A model generated the notes under the pieces. That model saw only the letters and a list, made by a program, of their open reading frames with translations. It had not been told where the DNA came from and did no database searches. A stretch of DNA of 64,000 nucleotides, taken from positions 1-64,000 of the forward strand of contig JABYQS010000170.1 in assembly GCA_022592435.1 (NCBI GenBank), written 5' to 3'. Both the position numbers and the translations under genes were made by a program. This document shows positions 49,210 to 60,600 of the stretch, piece after piece. Position 1 is the stretch's first letter. Every line of letters begins with the position of its first letter. The DNA comes from Cerioporus squamosus. Its lineage: Eukaryota; Basidiomycota; Agaricomycetes; Polyporales; Polyporaceae.

Positions 49210-50240
49210 TCACGGGTAGTACGACGATGCGTACTCCACGGCGTTATCGAACAGGATGCCGAGGGGGGCGAAGAGGTTCTTCGTGCGCTTGCGCAACTTG
49301 CCGTCGACGTCGCGAAACCACGGCCGCAGCCAGCCGTTGGAGAGTTCCATCAAAAGCTCGCCTTCGCGGGGAACCAAGCCGGGCGGGTACTCTTGTCCAC
49401 CGTACGACGGGTGTGGCAGGATCGGGTCCGCGTCGAGGGAACGGAAAACTCGTATGACAGCGATGTGCGCGTTCGGGTGCTGTGGGTGCACATATGGCTC
49501 GAAGCAGCAGATAACGGTGCCTGCGAAACGAACGGCGGGGTGTTAGCTGGAGCTGATCAGGAGATGCTGGTCGACGAAGACAGACTGGTGAACGGGCTCC
49601 ATCGCTGGATATCGATCCGCCGCTCTTGGGTACTTGTGCACTTGCTACCTGTACTGAAGGTGGAGGGTCGTGCGCGCGACGCGATCCTTGCCCACGAACG
49701 TGATGCGGCATTTGCTCCATTCGAGGGACAGCCCGAACGCTGACCGACGAGTGCAGACATCCATCGCCATTCTTCCTCATGATGTAGTCGTGGCTCCGTG
49801 CGAAGTCCATCACGCTCTGAGACGCCGTGCCGTCCACAGTGGTAAGGATGTGTTGGAGCATCGCTTGCGAGTCGTTCCTTGCGAGGGCCAGAAGAGAAAG
49901 GCGCCATGGGAGACCGCTTGCGCCAGTTGTGACGTCGATCCCGGACTAAAAACTAGAGGGATCGTCCGAGTCGGTGACGCGGAAGCGGATTTCGCCAGCT
50001 AGCGGCGGTGCACGAGGTGGCTGGTGAGTAGTAGAGGAATCCGCCGACGGCAGTGTGTGACTGATGTTGCAGAGAGCCGGAGCTCGGGAGCGCAAGGATT
50101 ACACTGGACCCGCACATGTGAAAGCTGTGTATGTAGAGCGTTGGACGTCGGAGCCAGTGAATTGTGAGATAATCCGCCCGCGTGAGTTTTGCTGGGTCCA
50201 AGGTGCGGAGGTATCTAGTAGTAGGGACAGGCCTTTGTGT
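49210..50240 (-). pseudogene. Family-X orphan gene, copy 4 (broken and interrupted)
   Basis: Blocks in order: TRYLRTLDPAKLTRADYLTI, GGFLYY, then several frame changes, ILTTVDGTASQSVMDFA, and an open last exon (AVIRVFRSLDADPILPHPSY, LVPREGELLMELSNG, LGILFDNAVEYAS). The N-terminus is lost exactly where the inverted repeat of the KDZ element begins (about 50,241). On the far side of that element (minus strand, just right of 63,469) an ATG-led frame of about 25 codons is open up to the boundary, but I cannot show that it is the missing first exon. Confidence 0.75.
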
Positions 50241-50313
50241 CATATGGATCCATCCAACAACTGTGGTAACAGAGGATTGGGGATCCATCCCCTACTGTAG
50301 TCACAGTCCACTG
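50241..50313 (+). repeat. Outer inverted repeat, left
   Basis: catatggatccatcc at the edge, then ctgtggtaacag, ggggatccatcccc and ctgtagtcacagtccac. It matches the reverse complement of 63,409-63,469 with scattered mismatches. It too contains small palindromes around GGATCC and CTGTnnnnACAG. Confidence 0.75.
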
Positions 50314-50992
50314 TGCAGATGTATCCAGCGTTTGAGGGAGCCCGTACCGGCGGTTAGCCACTGCAATGCTAGGATCCCGTCCGCAATGGGTTAGCGGGCG
50401 CTACGTTATCCTTCCTCCCTTCTGGCACGCTTGAAACACTGGGCTCACACCCTGCATACCGTCCAAACGCGGAGTGCCAAAGCTGCAGCATCACATCCTC
50501 GGGTTTTTCCTTGGGACCTCCAGCGGCGGAGTGCAAATGTGGTCTACCGCGTCTCTGCAGGTTCACGGGTCACCATCCCAATCCGTCGTCTACCGTGGCT
50601 CCGGCGGCTCACCGGTGACCGTCCCATAGCTAGCGGGCAGCACGGCGGTACTGTGCACAGACGCGAACAACTTGAAGGTAGGTCGCACGATTCTCTACCG
50701 TTCAAACTTTCTTCTATCAGACATAGAAGTAAGTACTACCTTCTGTAACACTGATCTCTAGGTACTTAACACTTATGGCCGCGATGGCCTGGACCTTCCA
50801 GCAGCAATATTCACAATACGGTTGCCATTCTCCTGAACAGTGGCCGCGGTACCAGACAGTACGTCCAGTTGCAAGACCATGCCGGCCCATGGGTCCGACA
50901 AGTTCAGTCCTCTGGCCAAGTTCCTTGCTCAAGCAGTAGCACAAGATCGTAACGGCCTTAGCCCTCACTTGCAAGGGCATGGACCTTGTCTA
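50314..50992. other. Left inner flank of the transposon
   Basis: No gene seen; lies between the outer repeat and the palindrome array. Confidence 0.5.
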
Positions 50993-51776
50993 ACTGTAGA
51001 GATGGATCCAGCGAGAGCATCGCTAGATCCATGTCTACAGTCTTGAGGCATTCCGAACACGTCGAGCTCTGCGCGTGTCTGTAGAGATGGATCCAACGAG
51101 AGCATCGCTGGATCCATGTCTACAGTCTTGACGCCTTCTGAAGACATCGAGCTCGGCGCGTGTCTGTAGAGATGGATCCGACGCATCTCTACAGTCCTGA
51201 AGCCTTCCAGCCATGTCGGGGTCTGCGCAACGCCCGTACTGTAGAGATGGATCCAGCGAGAGCATCGTTGGATCCATCTCCACAGTCCCGAGGGCTTCCG
51301 CGCACGTCGGGCTCTGCGCGTGCCGGTAGGACGCTCGTACTGTAGACATGGATCTAACGATGCTCTCGTCGGATCCATCTCTACAGTCCTGAAGCCTTCC
51401 GGCCATGTCGGGCTCTGCGCAACAACACCCGATGCGCAGACGTTCCCTGGGCCACCGCCTGCTTCGAGTTCTCTGCCATGACCGCCATGAAGTTGTACCT
51501 ACACAGTGTACCTGCGTACTAGTAGCGTGCCACACAGCAAGCTCGCGACGGCAACTTGACTGTAAGTGCCGTAAGTGTAGATTTGTGGCTGTCCCGGTAG
51601 TCTACAGTCTCGTGCAACTCCATAGTACGCCCCGCCCTAGCACGATGCGCTCACTTGTAAACATGGATCCATGTTTACAGTGAGCGCGCTTCCGCACACT
51701 GTCTGTTCCGGCACGACACTCGTATTGTAGAGATGGATCCTCCAGCGATGCTCTCGCCGGATACATCTCTACAGTC
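50993..51776. repeat. Left palindrome array
   Basis: Four ~49-bp palindromes of the form ctgtagagatggatcc(a/g)(a/g)cg-loop-cg..ggatccat.tctacag at 50,993, 51,076, 51,239 and 51,339, a short one at 51,160, then outliers at 51,648-51,688 and 51,725-51,776. The spacers, read in reverse complement (tacgggcgt..., cgcagagcccgac, ggaaggcttcaggac), match those of the right array, so the two arrays are inverted copies. Confidence 0.92.
51648..51688. repeat. Near-perfect 41-bp palindrome
   Basis: gcgctcacttgtaaacatgg followed by its mirror complement (atccatgtttacagtgagcgc), with only a small bulge at the T/A next to the tg core; no loop. It is a loop-free variant of the array palindrome and is centred on GGATCC. 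Confidence 0.85.
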
Positions 51777-52054
51777 CCGCGGAACTCCATATCAACTAAG
51801 CGCTGCATGTTCGGCGATCTGTGGGTATGTCCCCTCATCCCAGAGTTGCTAGCGGCTGCACAGCGGTAGACTGAAGATCAACGGACATTATCAATGGTAT
51901 ATAAACATGTACGCGCTCTGAAGCACAGTGTATATACAGGCAGAACACTATGTACAAGTAGGATACATGGCAAGATAACGAGTGTGTCAACGTATTCACG
52001 ACAGGCGACAAGAAGGGACAGCAGAGCGCACAGGAAGAGACAACTATGAACATA
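51777..52054. other. Spacer between left array and first gene
   Basis: 3' flank of the basic-protein gene; includes an AT-rich stretch near 51,890-51,960. Nothing else seen. Confidence 0.5.
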
Positions 52055-54216
52055 CTACCGCGGCTTACGCGTCGTGCGGGACTTGGTTGGAGGTTGAGCC
52101 ACCTTCTTGGTTGGGGCCGCCTTCTTCGCCGGGGCTGCCTTCTTGGCGGGGGCCGTCTTCTTGGCCGAGGCCACCTTCTTGGCTGCAGCCGGCTTCTTGG
52201 CCAACGTCGCGGCTTGCTTACTAGCCCTGGTACGCGCAGTTCCTCGGGCAGGCTGAGGCCCAGGGCCATCCACCTGGCTAGGGACTGCAGGGGACGCCGC
52301 CTGAGTACTTGACCCCACCACAGCGACTGGCGGAGTTCTGCCGGCTGGGTGACCCCGGGGAGACCGACGCTTCCGGGAGCAATCATCAGTCTCGCTGGGG
52401 ACTGACGATGACACGGTGTCAGTACTCGACTCCATAGGGGCACCTGGGGACGTCTCGTCCACTGCGCGACCCCGGGGAGACCGACGCTTCTGGGGAGCAC
52501 CTGGGACTGAAGACGAGGTCGGTTCTTCCGGTGTCGGAAGGGTGACAGACTGCAGAGCGCTGTTGACAGCGGGGATTGTCGCCCAAACGGGAGGAGGCGG
52601 GTCGAACTCTTCGAAGGTGTAGGGATCGGCGGTCTCGAACGCCGCCACCATCTGATCCACCGTCTCAAGGTCCATTGACGCGATGCGACCCGCGAGGAAT
52701 GGGTCATACACGTCGAATGGACCCAGGGCTGCACCGGGAGCGGACAGTGCGAATGGGTCAACTAGAGTGGTAGAGTTGATGGGCATCATGAGGGGCTGGA
52801 CAGCTTCCGCAACCGTCGCCGACAGGCCACCCAGAATGTGAGAGTTCGGGGCGACAACGGGAAGCTGACTGGCTTCGGCAGGCTGGGAAACAGATGGGGC
52901 ACTGCGCGCCAGGGATGGATCGGTGAGCGCATCGGACACGAGGCTTGTGTCTGGTGTGGGCAGTGAGCGCGTGTCCTCGTGAGAGGCCTGCCGAGGAGCC
53001 TGCAGACTGCGTTGCTGTTGTACTTCGCGCGCTGTAAGGTAGTGTGAGTGCCAAGCACAGGCCAGTAATCAACGAGACTCACGGAAGACTTGCTTGGCAA
53101 ACCGCCCCATAGGGATTACGCACTGCTCCTCGAAGTCAGGATGCGCTTGTGCAAAGGTGATGCCGTTCTCCTTGTGACCAAAGTGTGCACTAGGAAGGTC
53201 AAATGCATGAGCGATAACCGGTCATATGGCGGACAGTGGTCAGTACTCACGACATGTGGCCGATCTTGCCGTTGGCATCGGGTAGCGGGCCTGCACCGAC
53301 CACGCTGAAGGTCCAGCCACTTGCGGCCGCATAAGGCTTCAAGACACCCTCGAAGACTTCAGGCGCAAGTTCGATAGCACTGCGTAATCGGGGGTTCACG
53401 TCACAGAAGAGGAGCATACATGGCGATGAGACTCACTCTTGGTATTGCTGCGGAGTACGGTTGTCGTTCTCCGGAGTGAGCGCCCGGCCAGTACGTCCGT
53501 TTGCCGCATCCTCCTTTGCCTGCGCTAGCTTCCTCTTGATCTTGCGCTTCACCTCCAGCGAACAGGCCTGGAACGCCTCCCTCGTGCACGCCTTCACGTT
53601 GTTGAGCCTCTCTTTGCGATCTAGCCTGCGTCCCAGCTCTGCCTCCATCGCCTTTGTCTTCTCTCGTACAATCGGCTGGACATCACTCTTGTAGTGGTCG
53701 GCCGAGTAGACCTCTTGCGCCTGTGGCAAACGTCGGGCTTTCTTGGAGACACCAATCGCGGAGAGCAAGCTTGACAGCTTCCGGGTCGAGGCGCGCTTTC
53801 GATCGCGGTTCTTGTGCCACACCACCAATTGCTAGGATAGGACGGACACGTCAACAGCTGACCTGGTGGACAACAGGGAACAGGATGAGGGATGGATTTG
53901 TGCGTACCCCTTTCCTCTTCTTGACCGCTTCTGCTAACACTTCCTTCTCTTCTGGGGATAGACGTGTCTCGTCGCGGTGGCCATAGATCAGCTGGCACTC
54001 GGACCATTCAGCGAACCAGTCGGTGTACATAGACTCGAGGTAAATGTGACGGCGTTTTGCCTTCCTCGCCGCCAGATAGGGGCCTCTCGTTCGCTTCAGC
54101 CATGCCCATTGGGGCGGAGTCGTCCAAGTACGGGTAGCTCCCGGCCAGCTCTCCACCTCAGAGTCGTATTCCGGCTCACTAAGGTCCATGTGCACGTCCT
54201 CAGGTGTGTCGGACAT
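52055..54216 (-). CDS. Transposon-encoded basic protein with histone-H1-like tail
   Basis: Five exons: 54216-53908, 53831-53437, 53379-53251, 53189-53083 and 53031-52055 (638 aa), all junctions in frame, introns 57-76 bp. Residues ~1-105 are acidic, then Trp/Arg-rich (WTTPPQWAWLKRTRG, YTDWFAEWSECQ). A Lys/Arg-rich, probably helical part follows (VQPIVREKTKAMEAELGRRL, RLNNVKACTREAF). Next comes a block ELAPEVFEGVLKPYAAASGW...GKIGHM, with FAQAHPDFEEQ after it. The last ~40 residues are Lys/Ala/Pro repeats (PAKKAAPAKKAAPTKK), like a histone H1 tail. It resembles an agaricomycete orphan family of repeated copies; I assign no biochemical role. DNA or chromatin binding is an inference from composition. 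It is divergently transcribed from the next gene across 336 bp. Confidence 0.8.
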
Positions 54217-54482
54217 GGCGGGAAACGCGCCAACGGCGCGGCAGCAGTACGAGGGGGAAACGGTTTGGGGATATTGGGGGGGCGGGGGAGGGCGGCGGCG
54301 GCAGAGGCATTATTGAAGGAAATATTCACCGAGGTCGTCCGCTTCAACCTGCCACTAGAAATGGTGACATGCTTTCGCTCTGCATGCAGCAACTTAGACG
54401 GGTAAGTGCACGTCTTTCGGTTCCTCCAAGATTGAGCAACTGATGTCCATTCTTGTCAGCCTTCCGACGGCGTCGCTGAAGC

Positions 54483-54488
54483 TATAAA
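54483..54488 (+). promoter_or_regulatory. TATA box of the Cauli_VI-like gene
   Basis: tataaa 70 bp upstream of the ATG at 54,553, within the 336-bp divergent intergenic region. Confidence 0.6.
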
Positions 54489-54552
54489 GACACCCTGCGT
54501 CCCCATTCCTAGCTCTCAAGCACTCAGCTATCTCCCTCTCCCTCGTCTCACT

Positions 54553-55723
54553 ATGCATGTCCGCCATGGCAAGAACGTTGAGTACGCGGCGGCTCCTGTC
54601 GCCGCGCCCTCAACCTTGATGCCGGGAGGCCTCGTAGATGACCAGCCAGGCAAGTGCACACGTCGTCGCCGTGCATGCAAGCACTGATGTCCGTTTACCT
54701 ACAGCCGAAGCTCCCATTGGGCCTACGATCGAATGTTGGCAGTGTCATCGGTTCTCCATCGGAAGTAAGCCCGCCCTCCGATGTCCGATGGCCTTGTTTA
54801 CTCACATATCTACTGTAGTTGGAATGTGCGAGCACCGCGCGGCTGCCCTCGCAGCCAATGATGGGTACAGCGCAGCCGAATCGGATGCCAGCATCGACGA
54901 TAGTGTGAGCTCTGGCAGCTCCCTGGGGGGAATTACAGACCAGCTTCACCATGCCGAGGTCACCGATCGCGCGGACTCACCCCAGTCCGAGCACTCCTCG
55001 GCCCTGTGGGTGGGGGTGTCCCCCGGGTCTTCCTTCCTCGCCGACAATGCTTCACGCATTCGCTCTGTGACGCCGCCCTCTGATCATGAGGAGGAGCCTG
55101 CCGCTAACGCTCAAGCTGTGCCCGCTGTGCAGCTGCAGCCCGCGCCTCAGCTCGCCCAGGCTCCGCCCATCGCGCCTGTCATGCAGCCGGTTGCTCAGCT
55201 CGCCCAGGCTCCGCCCATCGCGCCCGTCGTGCAGCCGGTTGCTCAGCTCGTTCAGGCACCGCCTGTGGCGCCCGTCATTCAGCCTGCTGCCCAGCCCGCT
55301 CAGGTGCCTCCCGTCGCGCCCGTTGTGCCCATCGCGCCTGTTGTGCCCATTGTGGCCCCCGCGCAGCCGCAGCCTGCTGCTCAGGCCGTCATGCAGCCGC
55401 AGGCCGGTGGTCAGACTATGCGAGCACAGGTTGATGCCCGCCTTGCGCTCAACAACATCGTGGCGCATTACGACCCGAACGACCCGACGTTCACGGGGAA
55501 GTGGTATGTCGTCACACGAGGGCGCACTGTTGGCGTCTTTAGGCACCAGTGAGTATCCCATTGGCCTGGGATGTTACAGCAACTGACTCGACAGTGTAGG
55601 GGGCCGGCGAACACCGCCGTGAATGGGTTCCCAGGACAGAACTGGTTCCGTGCCAGGCCGTACGAGGCCGCATGCGAGGCCTTCTATAGCTGCGCCCTTG
55701 TTGACGGTGTCAGTACCCGGTAA
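54553..55723 (+). CDS. Protein with C-terminal Cauli_VI / RNase-H1-N-like domain
   Basis: Four exons: 54553-54649, 54705-54764, 54819-55548 and 55600-55723 (336 aa), all in frame. Intron 1 has either a GC donor (cag|gcaagt) or a GT donor three bases on; both keep the frame. The N-terminal part is short, with IECWQCHRF. The middle is acidic and Ser-rich, then about 100 residues of Pro/Ala/Val/Gln repeats (AQAPPIAPV units). The C-terminus reads KWYVVTRGRTVGVF, then, across the intron, NTAVNGFPGQNWFRARPYEA, the pattern of the small domain shared by RNase H1 N-termini and caulimovirus inclusion protein (RNA:DNA or dsRNA binding). I infer nucleic-acid binding for the transposon; this is not a virus gene. 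Confidence 0.82.
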
Positions 55724-55883
55724 AGGTTGGGTAACGCCGGTGGCAGGGCATGAATAGGTAGCGGGAATGACTTTCTTGGAACGCGCGTACAATTGTAACA
55801 TGTGTGATATCCTCTCCGTGCATAAATACATCCTGACGAGAGCCCGTGCGGGTCTCCGTCAGCTTCCGCCCCTCTCCGACCTT

Positions 55884-56702
55884 ATGGGACGCCGTACCAT
55901 CTACTTCACGTCTGCAGAACGTGATGCAGCGAAGCGTGCACAGCATGCCAAATATGCCAAATCAGATCGGTAAGGTACAATCGCATGACATCATGACGAT
56001 CATACTAAGTTCTACTGCTCAACCAGAGGCAAGGCCACTCGAGCTCGACTTCGTTCCAAAGATTCCAAGTCGCTTGCTGTGTCGAAGTCCATAATAATAC
56101 CACTAGCCGTCCGCAGCCGCGCCACCATCTACTCTGTCCTGTCGTGGTCATTCACCTCAAAGGATGATGCCGACACGGTCACCGATCTTGGCCTCCGCCA
56201 GTCGCCATATGTCTTCCTCATGCCAGATGCCGCCTCCATCGCTGCGGTGTTGGAGGCCGAGATGGATGGCATAGAGCTTACACTGAATAGCATCCACTGC
56301 GCTTGGATCCGGGAGGAGGCTCGTACGCGCTATGAAGCATGGTCGACTGAAGGCTTGGAGGAGAAGGACTTTGCGGACGCGGCCATTGCGGAGCTTGAAG
56401 AACGCATTCGCGCGTGGAACGCGGTCGCAGCTGACGGGGACGGAAATAGTGCGGATGAAGAGTCGTGCTTCTGCAAGGTATACTTGGACTGGGGTGCGAA
56501 GCGTATCATATGGTTGTGGGAAGAACTTGAGGTCAGGCGGAAGGGTCTGGAGGCGTACCTTACTGCACACGGGAACTCCGAACTCCCCGCTCAGAGACTA
56601 TACCGTTCTAATCTGGACTACATAGAGAGCTTACCGGTGTTGGAAGACTCGGACGACGAGACCTATGACCCCGATGATCTTTTCTCAGAGATGTACGAAT
56701 GA
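55884..56702 (+). CDS. Transposon-encoded basic/acidic protein of unknown role
   Basis: Two exons: 55884-55969 and 56027-56702 (253 aa), with a 57-bp intron and a clear tactaag-type branch site. The start MGRRTIYFTSAERDAAKRA is preferred; an upstream in-frame ATG at 55,767 would leave only 43 bp after the preceding gene. The N-terminus is strongly basic (ERDAAKRAQHAKYAKSDRGK, then ATRARLRSKD). This pattern recurs in mobile-element-linked mushroom proteins. The rest is acidic and helical (EAEMDGIELTLNSIHCAWIR, FADAAIAELEERIRAWNAVA) and the end is very acidic (DSDDETYDPDDLFSEMYE). No enzyme motif is seen. Confidence 0.72.
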
Positions 56703-57672
56703 TAGTTACAAACCATGTACGCACTTGAGTATCTCTAACGTACCGTGCTGCTCCCGAGTACTTACCTATGGTTGAACATCTATCTTGGCTCCATTGTTGC
56801 TTCTTATCATCTGTGGGTATCGTGTCATTGTACCTGTACCTTGTCATGCCCGAGATCGCAGTCAGTACGACCTGTAGAGCAGTAGATATGTTTTCGCACC
56901 TTTTGGCCACACTGATATCCAGCCTCTGATTGGCTGAAGGGATGGAGCGCCGGCGTGGCACAGCCGCTCACATATCCTCTGCTGGCTATCCTTTGGGCGC
57001 TCAGAACCTAGTTACTACCAAGTGCGCCTCCGTCCCCGCTTGTTCAGGACACAACCTGCACGCCTCAACGCGCTCTAAGTTCTTCCTGTGCTCCATATCT
57101 ACTACTGTGAAACTATGACGATCAACACGCCCTTGTGCTCTCATTCTGCTTCTCCCTTTCTTGCGGCTATCGCCACGCCATCGACAGCAGCAACAGAGGA
57201 TGGGCCGCATGGACGCAGGCACATAAGGAGGCCGTCTGTGGAGGGTTCTCAACATCTAAGAGGTAAGCCCAGGGCTCTCGTACTCGGTGATCCCGCCGCG
57301 CCCTCCCGGGTCCTGTGTGCTGACTGCACACGCAGTCACCGGGGACCTTAGGAGCTTCTAGCACATCAAGTGCGCTCATCAGATGTGGCACAGGTCATCC
57401 TTCAAGTCCCGCAACCTTCATGTCAGCATACATTTCAAGTTGGGGTGCAGATCCCCGTGTCTCCACTAAGGAATGTCTAGGTACGTGCTGTCCTTCACGT
57501 CGTAGTAGCTCCTCGCCGATGTGCTATCTATACTAGCACGCGGCGGCCGGTTCTCTATTTGTATATCATCCCTGAACAGACAGTGTACCCGTACAAGCTG
57601 TATGCAACCGAATATACGCTCCTTCCAATCTCTGTTGTCGTCTGCAGTGCCCCAGGCCTCCGATGAAGCAAT
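56703..57672. other. Intergenic stretch upstream of the transposase
   Basis: About 970 bp without a supported gene. A short open frame from an ATG at 57,115 ends in a good donor at 57,263 (aagaggtaagc) and could be a leader exon; nothing downstream confirms it. Presumably holds the transposase promoter. Confidence 0.45.
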
Positions 57673-60600
57673 ATGAGCCCCCGCAGCAAGCTCAAGCGGC
57701 TCCTCACCACCCTACCGTTCCTCTTACGCAAGATGGTCAAGCGTAGCTCGAAGAACATCATCGTCCACACCATTGACGACGAGGACGATACCGACGAAGG
57801 CAACGACAACGACAACCGCACAGAGGCGCATCAGCACATCGCGTACGCCTTTGCCGGCGATAAAGTCTCTCAGCAGACATCGTTCGTCCCCCTACCGGCA
57901 TCCCCACGGAGCAAACGCGCTCGGCTATCTCCCTTTCCTTCGGATGCACCCTCTCTCGGCAAGGACACCACGGAAGGTGGTGATCCGGACGAAAACGACT
58001 TGAACTACCTGTGGCACCGGATCGAACAGCTTGGGTTGGAGGACACACCAGCCGCCCGCGCGCGCACAGCCGGCGTATGTGGTCTTGCACTCCAAGCTCA
58101 TCCGTGGACTGACTTCATACGCTCATAGGACCGTCCCCTCCTGACGTGGTTGAGGTACGATGTTCAGAACTACCTCGACGAGCTCATGCGTCAAGAGGGT
58201 CGCGGTGACTTCACTGCTCCCACATGTCCGCGCTGTTCCCAGTCTCTAGCCTCGAGCGAAGCACCTGGCTATCGCTGTGACGACTGCGACGACAGCGCAC
58301 TGTACTGTCAAAATTGCACGAAAGAGCAGCACGTGCGACACCCGCTGCACCGGGTGAAGGTATGGACGCGTTTCTGTACACGCGACGACGTGCGCTCATC
58401 CCTGTCGCCAGTGGTGGACAGGCACCCATTTCGAGCGGGTGACGCTGAAGTCCCTCGGCTTGCGTATCCAGCTCGGCCATCGGCCCGGCGACAAGTGCTA
58501 TAGTCCAGTAGCGGCCTTCGGAGATGCCTTTGTTGTTATGGATCTGCATGGTATTCATGAAGTCGGCCTGGACTTTTGTGCTTGTGCGCTTGCGGCCCCC
58601 TCTACTTCTCAGCTGCTTCGTTACCGCTTGTATCCTGCTACATCCACGGATCCCCGCACTGCTGCGACTTTCCGTCTCCTCGAGACGTTCCACCTCCTCT
58701 CGGCCCAGTCTAAGGTCTCTGCCTTTGAGTTCTATTCGACGCTGGCCCGGCGATCTGACAACACTGGAACACAACCGCCCAAGGTTAGTATCATTGGACG
58801 CGCCCATCACTCACCGCTTGCTGATACGCATGCCGTAGGACCGTTACGTGTCCTTCCTGCATATGATCAGGCAGTGGCGTCACCTGAAAATGCTGAAGCG
58901 CGGAGGCCGAGGCAATGTGCCGCAAGGGGCAACAGCTGTCCCGCAAGGAAGCTGCGCGGTCGAGTGCCCGGCATGTCCCCATCCCGGGAAGAATCTTCCT
59001 GACGAGTGGGAGAGCGCGCCCAAGAACAAGTGAGTGCACACGCATCTTGTCGCATATGTTACTAACCAGTCATAGGAGTTGGTTATACAGGCTCTACCTC
59101 GCAATAGATGGCAACTTCCGCCTGAAGCGGAAAAACATATCCGCCTCGAACCTGGACCCTGCGCTTAACGCTGGTTGCGCGTACTTCGTCGAGGACAGCG
59201 CCTACGAAGCTCACCTCAAGGAGTTCGACTCTGGCAATGCCAAGGAGACGCTTCCCGGAGAATGTAACACGCATGACGCGGTTAAGCTTGCGAACATCAA
59301 GGGCGCAGCCGGATTGGCAGCTACTGGTGTCGTCACGGTCGACTGCAGTCGGCATGACATGAAGTGTCCGTGCTCCATAGGAGACTTGCAGAAGGGCGAA
59401 AGGTTCGTCTCCTGGTTCCCACAATTGCTCATGTTGCTGATGCCCTCGCACCGCAGACAGGTGAATGTGGACTACCTCCTAAACTCGAGCTTGTTGCACA
59501 ATGCGCCCACCCAGTGCAGCATCTCCTATGATATATCGTGTAGCTACAGTGTTCGGTTTCCTATACGATGGGTGAAGTATGGCTACGACACTAACATAGG
59601 TCGTCAGATTATGTGGTCCATTCCCATGTTTCACTTGAATGCGCACCGAGAGCGCTGTCGCTCTGTCTTCTCCCCCTACCTACTGCTCTACTCCGGCCGG
59701 CTTAATGGGGAAGGCGTCGAGCGTCGCTGGGCAATGGCCAACGGATATGCTCCTGCCACCAAGGAGATGGGCCCTGGCTCACGTCATGACATGTTAGACG
59801 ACGTTTTTGGCGACCAGAACTGGGCGAAAGTGACCAAGCTCCGTATGTTATTGTTCGTCTGCATTTGCTGGCGCGTCACATTGAAATTCTCTCACAGCTG
59901 TTAGTTTGTTGTCACGCATCAAGGTCGCGGTTGTTGAACGTGCCAAGCACGTCAACGCGTACAATCAATTTACGTCGTCTCTACCAGCCAACTCCGTCAG
60001 CCAATGGAAGGAGATGGTGCATCTGTGGGATGAGTCGCCCTCGACGGCCCCCAATCCCTATGAGTACCGCCGCACCCGTAAGCACACCACTCTGCTATGT
60101 TCTCAAAGTTCTGACGCCGCTCCTGCAGACATCACTCAGGGCGCGCTTCGTGTGGAACTCGCGGAGGAGGATGCTGATGACATCCGTGCAGGTCGGGCCT
60201 CGGCCGTGCACGAGTACTACTCAGCGAGCACAATCGTTGTGGTTGGCATGGAGATCGAAGATCAGCAGTGAGTAGTACATAGTGACACAGCTCCCAAGCA
60301 CTGCCGCAAACCTGACGCTCTGATGTATCCAGGCGGAAGCTTCTCACCGACAGCTCAGCCCTCGGCTCCTATCCCACCGACATGCAACGCGCGAAGCTCA
60401 TCGAGCGTCAGAATGCACTGCAGCGCCGGATCGATGGGTGGCGCAAGATCCAGAACTTGTTCATGCCCTCCGTTGTCACTCTCATTACTCAAGCTGGCTC
60501 TGGCGATGACTCTCCACTTCCCCAGAGGCTACCGCTCTTCCTCCCTTCAGCAGCGTGTATTGAAGTCGTTGTATCCCCCTGCCTCCTCAATCACGAATGG

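Noticed and set aside
58126..58128. In-frame TAG in the transposase
   Set aside because: It is the end of a 54-bp GT-AG intron (58,075-58,128); splicing restores the frame into the CxC2 region.
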